Position numbers and translations under genes: made by a program
Notes under the pieces: model-generated
What the model was told of the DNA's origin: nothing
What the model saw: the letters and a program-made list of their open reading frames with translations, nothing else
The model's database searches: none
Assembly (NCBI GenBank): GCA_043810355.1
Contig: JBDROB010000012.1
Coordinates: forward strand, 1 to 21,638
From: JAZDHV01 sp043810355
GTDB taxonomy: Archaea > Nanobdellota > Nanobdellia > Woesearchaeales > JAGVYU01
DNA length: 21,638 bases
Direction: 5' to 3'
Part shown: positions 16,701-21,638 of the stretch, one piece after another
How the letters are laid out: each line of letters opens with the position of its first letter
Position numbering within the stretch: position 1 is the first letter of the stretch

Positions 16701-17742
16701 CATAAGATATTACCCATAACATTCCTGTCTGCCTTTTCTTTAAAATTGCCTGTTCAACTTTCACATTATCAAGACATAGATATTTTATCTCTGGATTCAG
16801 ATAAAAAAGAAGGTCTTTGTATTCAATCTCAAATCTTTTTGCCATCTCTTTCAGGCATTGAAAGATTATCTGATTGCATCGCATCTGTGTCTCTTTTCTC
16901 CAGTCATGGAATAATGCAAATTTATCTAATAAACAGAAATATGGACCTAATTTTAATGGATCAAGCTTGTACTTCTCAATCAATTCATTTCTTTTTTCAA
17001 TTATTGAGTCCTTAATATCATTAATCCGCTTCAATTCTTTTGCCCTTTCAATAAGATTCTCTGATTTTTGTTTTTCAATCTCATTTTTGACATCTTCAGC
17101 CTTAATTTCATGGCTGCCATCCCAGCTCATTGCTATCCAGCCATACTTGTCTGCTAATTGATCCACTTCATTATCAAAAATCTCTTTTGTCAAAGAAAGA
17201 TTTAATATTTCTTTTTTATAATGTAAACTTTCAGAGACATATGCTGGCTGCATGAACTCAATCAAGTCATGCTCTATTATCTCCTTGTTCAGCTCAAGCA
17301 GGAACTTTTTGAACATCTCTCCAAAAAAATCATCAAATGTGTCTGTTGCATATTCTGAAAATATTATATTTCCTAGGAATACTGATTTTGCCTTGAAATA
17401 GATATCATATAATTCTGAATTTGAAATATCCCTGACATTTATCTTTTTCAGGCCTGGAATTACTGTCTTCATCTCTGCTCTTGATTTCTCATATAATCCA
17501 ATTATCTGCTTTAATTTCTCTTTGTCATTCAGCCATCCATTGATCCATTCATCTGCTGTCTTCTTCAGTTGGTCTGCATCCCTTGCCCAATAGAAGTAGT
17601 CTCCTTTATAGCAGAATACATCATTATGGTTTGCAACAAATGGTGTATCAGGTGATGGTTTGAGCTGCAAAAGGTCAAGATAGGCTGAAATCCCCTGTGG
17701 ATACAGATGATCCCTTTCATAGACTCTCCAGTTGACTTTCAT
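13768..17742 (-). CDS. Triple-module swivelling phosphohistidine-domain protein (1324 aa)
   Basis: Three complete modules are fused in one chain. Module 1 covers about 1-484 with His440 (GGITCHAA). Module 2 covers about 485-963 with His919 (GGVTCHAA). Module 3 covers about 964-1324 with His1274 (GGILCHAA). Each has an N-terminal small domain, a helical middle and a mobile domain. Middle motifs include DKYGW and HDWRKE in module 1, and GHTRKFEW and MRDFKRD in module 2. Module 3 is about 120 residues shorter and has lost most of these helical motifs; its mobile domain is the most divergent (LCHAANIAREM). Three phosphohistidine carriers in one protein without any ATP-grasp domain is an unusual architecture. 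It is coupled at both ends by ATGA overlaps. Confidence 0.88.
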   Translation of the reverse strand: MKVNWRVYERDHLYPQGISAYLDLLQLKPSPDTPFVANHNDVFCYKGDYFYWARDADQLKKTADEWINGWLNDKEKLKQIIGLYEKSRAEMKTVIPGLKKINVRDISNSELYDIYFKAKSVFLGNIIFSEYATDTFDDFFGEMFKKFLLELNKEIIEHDLIEFMQPAYVSESLHYKKEILNLSLTKEIFDNEVDQLADKYGWIAMSWDGSHEIKAEDVKNEIEKQKSENLIERAKELKRINDIKDSIIEKRNELIEKYKLDPLKLGPYFCLLDKFALFHDWRKETQMRCNQIIFQCLKEMAKRFEIEYKDLLFYLNPEIKYLCLDNVKVEQAILKKRQTGMLWVISYGVKEEYLGDEAIEKLDELVLSVVKADNVSEVKGIPANKGRFVGKVFLAKSAKSANQEIKEGDILVTSMTTIDYLPAMRKAAAIVTDDGGITCHAAIVSRELGKPCVVGTRIATQVFSHGDEVEVDAEKGVVRKIIEYKKVSTGDYKVALIMHMFLEAFAHEQEKVLGYGHKNAVIVFNDLRTRFYVDSNELKGVGQYAIEKLNKDPLFGEKVILEHKKVGEELLKDCEEIYNTNLSEKSNGQLNEIFQKYYNSFVRFSAFHLMPVSLEKEISKKVMNTLKPLVEDVNDTIITVSTPTDETNLVREKKGLLKIAILMKDLNLDINSKQIMQLLEGHTRKFEWMGVTHKYTPHTIEYYTEKLQQILEKDPKKELHELADRLIETEKQRDQILKNLDINNEIRSLIDILQKFSFMRDFKRDTGYKSHYFMEKLWNEIAKRADLTAEQVKNLVPSEINNYLLDNKLPNKEELDKRLKYQIISIVNGELKHFTGEKAEEFEKVNIVEEEINQTDSFKGMPANKGKVKGRVKIVLKPEDISKVEKGDILVAVNTEPAMVPAMERASAIITDEGGVTCHAAIVSRELGKPCIIGTKVATKILKDGDYVEVDAEKGIVTKVKEKGNTQDILKIFKANGIESSIQRNVSFSGLSFITLAYGTLMGKELGFTHKIIAGIGEMGRKDVQIMINVEENGRLAGKFIEKYPEKVDPVLDRALMIYNECKKEVEELSDQNIDPYEILERWAKTYVNILVSLGITGSFMRYIGEDKNKLTKHIQERVGKERDDASRIYAQLEEIIREVVINIGKEKGFDGELIRHMTYDEIKDFLNTKIISEERIGELEKRKNNFLYLWHGADEIVITDKDQIKEIENELFKPEKDFLRGHTAHKGLVEGIVINAAEAKNIILVTSNTTPDLIHLVSHSSAIITDEGGILCHAANIAREMKKPCVIGTKHATRLFKTGDRVIVDADNGIIKRLKNEDLEELK

Positions 17743-19031
17743 CTTACCTCTCTCACAATCCCTTTTTCTAGGTCAATCTCTATCTCGCTTCCATCTTTGA
17801 TTGCTTTTGAAGCAATCTTTGTGCCTATCACACAAGGTATCCCTAATTCTCTAGAAACAACAGCTGCATGGCATGTAATACCACCTTCATCTGTTACAAT
17901 AGCTTTTGCCTTTCTCATTAATGGTACAAATTCAGGCCTAGTCATTGATGTAACTAAAATATTTCCTTTATCAAACACTTCTGTAGAAACATCACGGATT
18001 ATTTGGACAGTTCCCCTTATTGTCTTGACAGGAGCATTCGCAACTTGACCTTTTATTTCAATATTTTTATCAGGTAAAGTAAGATTCAGAATCTCATCAA
18101 CATGATCTCCATAAAACCAGTCAACATTGATATCATTGATATCTCCTCTTGATACCACATATACGAATCCTTTTTTTCTTTTCTTGACAACTTCAGAATC
18201 CAATACATTATCATTTATCAAAAGGTTATTTATGTCTTCAACAGAATAATGATAGATATCATCTAAATCGACTTTTGTTCTTTTTGCAATTTTTTTGCAA
18301 TATTCATTAATATAATGGTTCATCTTGAGCATCATATCCTTCCTATCATCAATGCTCTTTCCCATTGTTTCTGTAATCTTGAAATGTAATAATAGGTTTT
18401 TAGAAAAATTATACTTACTTTTGAGATACTCAGCATTTGCTTGAAGATTATTCACCTTATTCTTCAAATTTCTAAGCTCTTTCTCAATATCTTGTTTTTC
18501 TTTCTGAGATTCTTCCTTTAACATCTCATAAAAAAAATCTGGATCAAGATTATTTATTGTCTTGTAATTATTTTGGGTATGGAAATGTTTAGCAGAATGC
18601 ATATCCAGTTTTTGCCTTAGATCATTGTTGACAAATCCTTTTTTTATATCATCAATATGTCCCAGTAATATAGTCAAGAAGTCTATTCTCTCATTTTCAA
18701 TAAAACTGAGTATTTTTGGAGAGCTTAATGTCAGGATCAATTCATTCATCTGTTTATCACTCAACCCAGGAAGTTCATCTCTAACTATTTTCTCAAGATA
18801 ATAAGCAGAAAAGACGTCAATGCATTCTATTGCAACAGGATATTCTAGGTATTTAACATAATTATCCATAAATGAGATATATGATTGATAAAGTTCCCTA
18901 TTGCTCATATGGTTTTTTGTGTTTTCAAAAATATCCAGGATAAGGAAAAGCTTTTTCTGCCTTTGCCTTGTTACCTCAATGCACCTTTGTAAAAACAAAG
19001 GGTCTTTCTTCATCCTTTCAAATGTCCACAT
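17739..19031 (-). CDS. Swivelling phosphohistidine-domain protein, main part (430 aa) of a frame-interrupted gene
   Basis: The mobile domain has His388 in GGITCHAA and ends IDLEKGIVREVR. The helical middle has LSSPKILSFIENERIDFL, HSAKHFH and DDRKDMM motifs. The first available ATG is 19031, but the same frame upstream reads KKYWYEISSENEKYEVY back to a TAA at the A-rich run (19077-19084), and this is recognisable family N-terminal sequence. The rest of the N-terminus lies in the overlapping -1 frame (ORF 19010-19243). The full product would therefore have about 501 residues, close to its relatives. Starting at 19031 would give a protein without the small N-terminal domain. It overlaps the triple-module gene by ATGA. 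Confidence 0.85.
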   Translation of the reverse strand: MWTFERMKKDPLFLQRCIEVTRQRQKKLFLILDIFENTKNHMSNRELYQSYISFMDNYVKYLEYPVAIECIDVFSAYYLEKIVRDELPGLSDKQMNELILTLSSPKILSFIENERIDFLTILLGHIDDIKKGFVNNDLRQKLDMHSAKHFHTQNNYKTINNLDPDFFYEMLKEESQKEKQDIEKELRNLKNKVNNLQANAEYLKSKYNFSKNLLLHFKITETMGKSIDDRKDMMLKMNHYINEYCKKIAKRTKVDLDDIYHYSVEDINNLLINDNVLDSEVVKKRKKGFVYVVSRGDINDINVDWFYGDHVDEILNLTLPDKNIEIKGQVANAPVKTIRGTVQIIRDVSTEVFDKGNILVTSMTRPEFVPLMRKAKAIVTDEGGITCHAAVVSRELGIPCVIGTKIASKAIKDGSEIEIDLEKGIVREVR

Positions 19032-19243
19032 ATAGACTTCATACTTCTCATTTTCAGATGAAATTTCATACCAATATTTTTTTTAAAAGCAAAAAGATTT
19101 ATGCTCACCTTTTCTGGATGACATATGTTTGACTGTGTTATGAATGCATGCAATGGATAGAGTATCATCTGGGGAAGTCCTGGACCTTCTTCAATCCCCC
19201 ATGAATGCTTTCCTAGCTCTTTCCTCAATTCGTTGATGTTCAT
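19010..19243 (-). CDS. N-terminal fragment of the frame-interrupted swivel gene
   Basis: The ATG at 19243 follows the upstream stop codon by one base, so the longer frame starting at 19273 is rejected. The first 54 or so residues (MNINELRKELGKHSWGIEEG and following, then INLFAFKK) look like the start of a swivel-family protein. After the A-rich run the frame reads an unrelated tail to a stop at 19010. A -1 shift at AAAAAAT (19082-19076) joins it to KYWYEISS of the main ORF. It may be a frameshift mutation, a homopolymer sequencing error, or programmed -1 frameshifting. Treat it as the 5' part of the 17739-19031 gene. Confidence 0.7.
   Translation of the reverse strand: MNINELRKELGKHSWGIEEGPGLPQMILYPLHAFITQSNICHPEKVSINLFAFKKNIGMKFHLKMRSMKSICGHLKG
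19076..19082 (-). promoter_or_regulatory. Candidate -1 frameshift site A_AAA_AAT
   Basis: In the frame of the upstream ORF the codons are TTT AAA AAA AAT, so A-AAA-AAT is in the right phase for tandem -1 slippage. This would enter the frame of the 430-residue ORF as K-Y-W-Y-E. The same heptamer is, to my knowledge, used in Sulfolobus alpha-fucosidase. No strong downstream stem was checked. Confidence 0.4.
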
Positions 19244-19244
19244 C

Positions 19245-19472
19245 TTAAAACCACTTGTCTGATGTGCTGTCAATCTCCTGCTTTCCTTTCATCATTTGTT
19301 CAGATGCTGTATAATATTTGTCATCAACAAATCCAAGGTCTTTTGCAACCTTTGCCAGCAGCTCTTTGTCATTTTCTCGGACCATGCCTTCATGGTCAAT
19401 TAGTTCTTCCAATATCTCTTTCTCACCTCTCTTTTTCCTTGCAATTCCCTCTAGGTCTTCATCTGCCATCAT
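19245..19472 (-). CDS. Small acidic hypothetical protein (75 aa), first gene of the cluster
   Basis: A 74- or 75-residue charged, helical protein (MMADEDLEGIARKKRGEKEI and following) ending TSDKWF. Either of two adjacent ATGs (19472, 19469) could start it. I do not recognise a family. It has no Cys, no membrane segment and no signal peptide. Its stop codon is one base from the start of the frame-interrupted swivel gene, so it heads the operon. It might be a small partner or regulator of the swivel proteins, which is speculation from position only. Confidence 0.6.
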   Translation of the reverse strand: MMADEDLEGIARKKRGEKEILEELIDHEGMVRENDKELLAKVAKDLGFVDDKYYTASEQMMKGKQEIDSTSDKWF

Positions 19473-19533
19473 ATCTCTAAATAATCAAAAATCATCTAAT
19501 ATCCACCCTCTTTTCAGCTTCAACTGTATTTAG
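19469..19533 (-). promoter_or_regulatory. Operon leader: TATA-like box, Shine-Dalgarno and possible 8-codon leader ORF
   Basis: On the minus strand a TATA-like CTAAATAC lies at about 19533-19526, followed by GAGGGTGG (about 19510-19503). Seven bases later an ATG (19495) opens an ORF encoding MIFDYLEI. Its TGA (19471-19469) overlaps the first ATG of the 75-residue gene as ATGA. The strong ribosome site serves this leader ORF, which may couple translation into the operon. Whether the peptide is made is unknown. Confidence 0.4.
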
Positions 19534-19790
19534 AATGAGTAAAATGGAATTATAAATATATATTTAATCCTAATATTATATATATGTATATAATCATATA
19601 TACATTATCGAAATATTTATATATCAGGAATGCTTCTCCTCTTTTTGAAGAGTATCAGGAACTGATTATTTATTATTAACATCAAAGCATTCCTGATATG
19701 CTCAAGAACCGCAGTATCAATAATCAGGTTTAATGACACTAGTCTGTGCATAGTGGTTCTTGACATATTAAATCAAAACTCACATCGAAA
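19496..19790. promoter_or_regulatory. Divergent intergenic region, very AT-rich with several inverted repeats
   Basis: This region lies between the minus-strand cluster and the plus-strand regulator gene. It holds an AT-run (19551-19620) with an 8-bp-arm palindrome (19584-19591 with 19598-19605). It also holds a perfect 15-bp inverted repeat (19621-19635 with 19685-19699), a 9-bp one (19662-19670 with 19719-19727) and another 9-bp one (19702-19710 with 19755-19763). TATCAGGAA also occurs twice directly (19622 and 19653). No protein or obvious RNA gene is seen. It probably contains control sites for both directions. Confidence 0.5.
19765..19773 (+). promoter_or_regulatory. TATA box of the AbrB/PhoU regulator gene
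   Basis: ATATTAAAT is centred about 22 bases before the ATG at 19791, consistent with a leaderless or nearly leaderless start. The right arm of a 9-bp inverted repeat (19755-19763) ends just before it, where the BRE would be, so a protein bound there could control initiation. Confidence 0.5.
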
Positions 19791-20690
19791 ATGAAGAGAA
19801 AAGTAATAAAACTGGGTCCATCAACATTAGTTGTGTCTATCCCAAGCAAATGGTCTAGGGACAATCATATAAATGCTGGACAAGAGATTGAACTGACTCA
19901 GACTGATAATGGCTTATTATTGCAGTCAGGAAAAAAACAAAAAGAAGTAAAACAGATAACAGTAAATATTACTGAAAAGAACAGGCATAATCTTTACAAT
20001 ATCCTCACCCATATATATAGGAAAGGATTTGACAAAATAAGGATAAATGGCCAAGATTTGTCTCATGCAGTCAAAAAGATCACAGAAGAGACTCTGCTGG
20101 GCTTTGAGCTGACAGCAAGGGCAAAGGATTATTGTATTATAGAAAACATTGCAGAGCCTTCTGAAGAAAAATTTGCCACAATGCTGAGACGAATCTATCT
20201 GGTGATAAAAGAGTCTCATGAAAAACTTGCAGAATCTTTTTCAGAGAACAGGTTCCAGGGAAATGAGATAGAAGACTTGAGAAACCAGAATGATAAGTTT
20301 GTGATATTCTGCAGGAGGATTGTCCATAAGGAATTCAAGAAAGACTCAATCATCTACTGGGAATTGTTGACGCATCTTTCCAAGATCCAGCATGTTTATT
20401 ACTATCTTTACAAATATGTGGAAAAAAATGGTTTTGAAAAAGACAAGGAGATCATGCCATTGCTTCAGGAACTAAAAGAATACTTTAATCTTTCCTACCA
20501 AGCCTATTACACCAGAAATCTGGGATTGATACATAAGATGCAGAAACAAAAGGATGACTACCAGTTTGGCAAATGCCTTGACTTGATCAACAGGAACAAG
20601 AATCAGGTTATTTTTTCTTATATAAGGGAATTGTTCAGGGTCATTCAGCTTGGTACCAGCCCTCTTTTATCTTTGTTCGAAGAATATTAG
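19791..20690 (+). CDS. AbrB/SpoVT-domain plus PhoU-domain regulator
   Basis: The protein has 299 residues. Residues 1 to about 48 form a swapped-hairpin AbrB-type DNA-binding domain (KRKVIKLGPSTLVVSIPSKW, then AGQEIELTQ). The rest is helical and PhoU-like, with one PhoU repeat around 110-200 (TMLRRIYLVIKESHEKLAES) and another around 200-290. Archaea commonly carry this AbrB-PhoU fusion as a transcriptional regulator linked to phosphate. Here it is divergent from a cluster rich in phosphohistidine proteins, phosphatase-like proteins and pta, with inverted repeats between them, so it may regulate that cluster and itself. The final nine codons (PLLSLFEEY) lie within a 29-bp direct repeat shared with the next gene. 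Confidence 0.85.
   Translation: MKRKVIKLGPSTLVVSIPSKWSRDNHINAGQEIELTQTDNGLLLQSGKKQKEVKQITVNITEKNRHNLYNILTHIYRKGFDKIRINGQDLSHAVKKITEETLLGFELTARAKDYCIIENIAEPSEEKFATMLRRIYLVIKESHEKLAESFSENRFQGNEIEDLRNQNDKFVIFCRRIVHKEFKKDSIIYWELLTHLSKIQHVYYYLYKYVEKNGFEKDKEIMPLLQELKEYFNLSYQAYYTRNLGLIHKMQKQKDDYQFGKCLDLINRNKNQVIFSYIRELFRVIQLGTSPLLSLFEEY
20660..20688. repeat. 29-bp perfect direct repeat, copy 1 (copy 2 at 20730-20758)
   Basis: Bases 20660-20688 and 20730-20758 are identical, 70 bases apart. Copy 1 encodes the C-terminus of the plus-strand regulator. Copy 2, on the opposite strand, encodes NILRTKIKEGW near the C-terminus of the convergent gene. Flanking bases differ. Confidence 0.85.
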
Positions 20691-20692
20691 TC

Positions 20693-21638
20693 TCACAATC
20701 CCATATAAGAATCATCATATATGCCCCAACCCTCTTTTATCTTTGTTCGAAGAATATTTGCATCAAATCCTGTCAGTCTTTGCAAGACTTTCATATGATG
20801 CTGTATACTTGCAAGATTTGCTTGAGAAACATTCTCATATTGTTCAGTTCTTCTGTATTCTCTTGCTTCTGGGCTTGTGAAAAACTTGAAATTATTCATG
20901 CTGTCAATATACTCAGATATATGGTATCTGATTCTTTCTTCATGTTTAGGATCTGTCTCATTTATATATCTGATAAGGTCATCTCCTTGTTTGCCTGTTA
21001 AACCAGATAATGCCTGCAGCCTTCTTTCCTGGGCATAAATCTCATTTTCAATCTCTGAATTCATCATCCCAGTTATGTTCTGGGCTTTTCTCAGTTCATC
21101 AGTGTCAAGTTGTGCTTGTGATTGTGTGTAATCTCTCACTAATCTCTCAGCTCTTTCAACATCATACACTCTCTGCTGCCTTGCCCTTTGGATCGCATCA
21201 TCAAATTCTCCGCCTATCTGTGCAACAACACCATCATAGGTATAGCTTGCTGGGCCTCCTCCTTTTGATGAATGTCCTGATTCTTGAAGATAGATTATCC
21301 TAGTTGTTAAATCAAGATCAATATTCCTTAGATTGCCTTTGATCCTTTCATATTCAACTCTTCTCAGGCTTTCTGGATCAAGGTCATATCCTGCTTGTGA
21401 TGCAGCTTTTAGTACAGAATCAATGTCAAAGAATGCTGCAATCCCAGTCCATTGGTCATCAAAATTATCCTTCCATCCTGCATACTCTCCCATCTCCGCC
21501 CAGCCTAATGGATCAAGGCGGCCATTTAAATGAAGCTCTGCAATCCTGTATTTTCTTTCAAAATCTGCTTTTCTGCTTGATTCAGCTACTGCTGATTCCA
21601 GATCTTCAATATCTCTGTTATGAAGACCAAGCTGCCCC
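20693..21638 (-). CDS. Hypothetical helical protein (5' end outside window)
   Basis: The frame is open from the window edge (first full codon at 21637) to TGA at 20695-20693, giving about 314 visible residues. The ATG at 21493 is internal: upstream codons read RIAELHLNGRLDPLGWAE without a stop. The protein is rich in Arg, Glu, Gln and Asp, mostly helical, with a Gly-rich stretch (GHSSKGGGPASYTYDG). No catalytic motif, membrane segment or known family is recognised. It converges on the AbrB/PhoU gene with two bases between the stop codons. Confidence 0.6.
   Translation of the reverse strand, partial: GQLGLHNRDIEDLESAVAESSRKADFERKYRIAELHLNGRLDPLGWAEMGEYAGWKDNFDDQWTGIAAFFDIDSVLKAASQAGYDLDPESLRRVEYERIKGNLRNIDLDLTTRIIYLQESGHSSKGGGPASYTYDGVVAQIGGEFDDAIQRARQQRVYDVERAERLVRDYTQSQAQLDTDELRKAQNITGMMNSEIENEIYAQERRLQALSGLTGKQGDDLIRYINETDPKHEERIRYHISEYIDSMNNFKFFTSPEAREYRRTEQYENVSQANLASIQHHMKVLQRLTGFDANILRTKIKEGWGIYDDSYMGL
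20730..20758. repeat. 29-bp perfect direct repeat, copy 2
   Basis: This is the partner of 20660-20688. It lies inside the minus-strand gene that ends at 20693. One copy probably arose by local tandem duplication at the convergent gene ends; an assembly artefact is possible. Confidence 0.85.

Noticed and set aside
2426..19031. Calling the swivel proteins PEP synthase or pyruvate phosphate dikinase
   Set aside because: They lack both the ATP-grasp domain and the PEP-binding TIM barrel; only the mobile phosphohistidine domain and an RPH-like helical region are present.
19244..19273. Longer start at 19273 for the N-terminal swivel fragment
   Set aside because: It would overlap the upstream gene by about 29 bases, while the ATG at 19243 lies one base after that gene's stop, in keeping with the tight spacing elsewhere.
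1..21638. CRISPR arrays, tRNA or rRNA genes, transposases, integrases
   Set aside because: No regularly spaced repeats, cloverleaf-like or conserved rRNA stretches were recognised, and no ORF resembles a transposase or integrase.

Overview
The window looks like archaeal DNA from a DPANN-type lineage, perhaps Woesearchaeota or Pacearchaeota; the lineage is inferred, not proven. The DNA is AT-rich and packed with short, lysine-rich proteins. Several genes have a TATA-like box about 25 bases before the ATG, which suggests leaderless transcripts. One gene encodes an AbrB-plus-PhoU regulator of archaeal type, and there is a HEPN/nucleotidyltransferase pair.

Layout. At the left edge is the 3' end of a plus-strand TIM-barrel-like gene (2-673). 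It converges on a lysine-rich hypothetical gene (676-1302, minus). A HEPN-MNT pair (1482-2370, minus) follows, bracketed by a 38-bp direct repeat made of the 3' end of a swivel-domain gene. From 19495 down to 2426 nearly everything is on the minus strand and tightly packed, with many 4-base ATGA or GTGA overlaps. This is probably two or three transcription units, with candidate promoters before 19472, 12221 and 8261. At the right, a divergent AbrB/PhoU regulator (19791-20690, plus) converges on a gene that runs off the window (20693-21638, minus).

The core of the window is an expansion of proteins ending in the PEP-utiliser 'swivelling' phosphohistidine domain (motif GG-x-T-C-H-A-A). There are eight complete domains in six loci, one of them a 1324-residue protein with three modules, plus a ninth relic of only 12 conserved codons. 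Each module has a small N-terminal domain, a helical middle resembling the substrate-binding part of rifampicin-phosphotransferase-like enzymes, and the His domain. None carries the ATP-grasp domain that normally loads phosphate onto the histidine. Two copies are interrupted: one by an in-frame UGA (3623-3625), the other by a -1 frame change at an A-rich site containing A_AAA_AAT (19076-19082).

Genes interleaved with the swivel proteins encode phosphate acetyltransferase, a HAD-like phosphatase, an alpha/beta hydrolase, a tandem hexapeptide acyltransferase, an isochorismatase-fold protein with Val at the catalytic Cys position, and a divergent metallophosphoesterase-like protein. A reasonable but unproven reading is a phosphoryl/acyl-transfer gene cluster in which several phosphohistidine carriers share a phosphate donor encoded elsewhere, or use an unusual donor.
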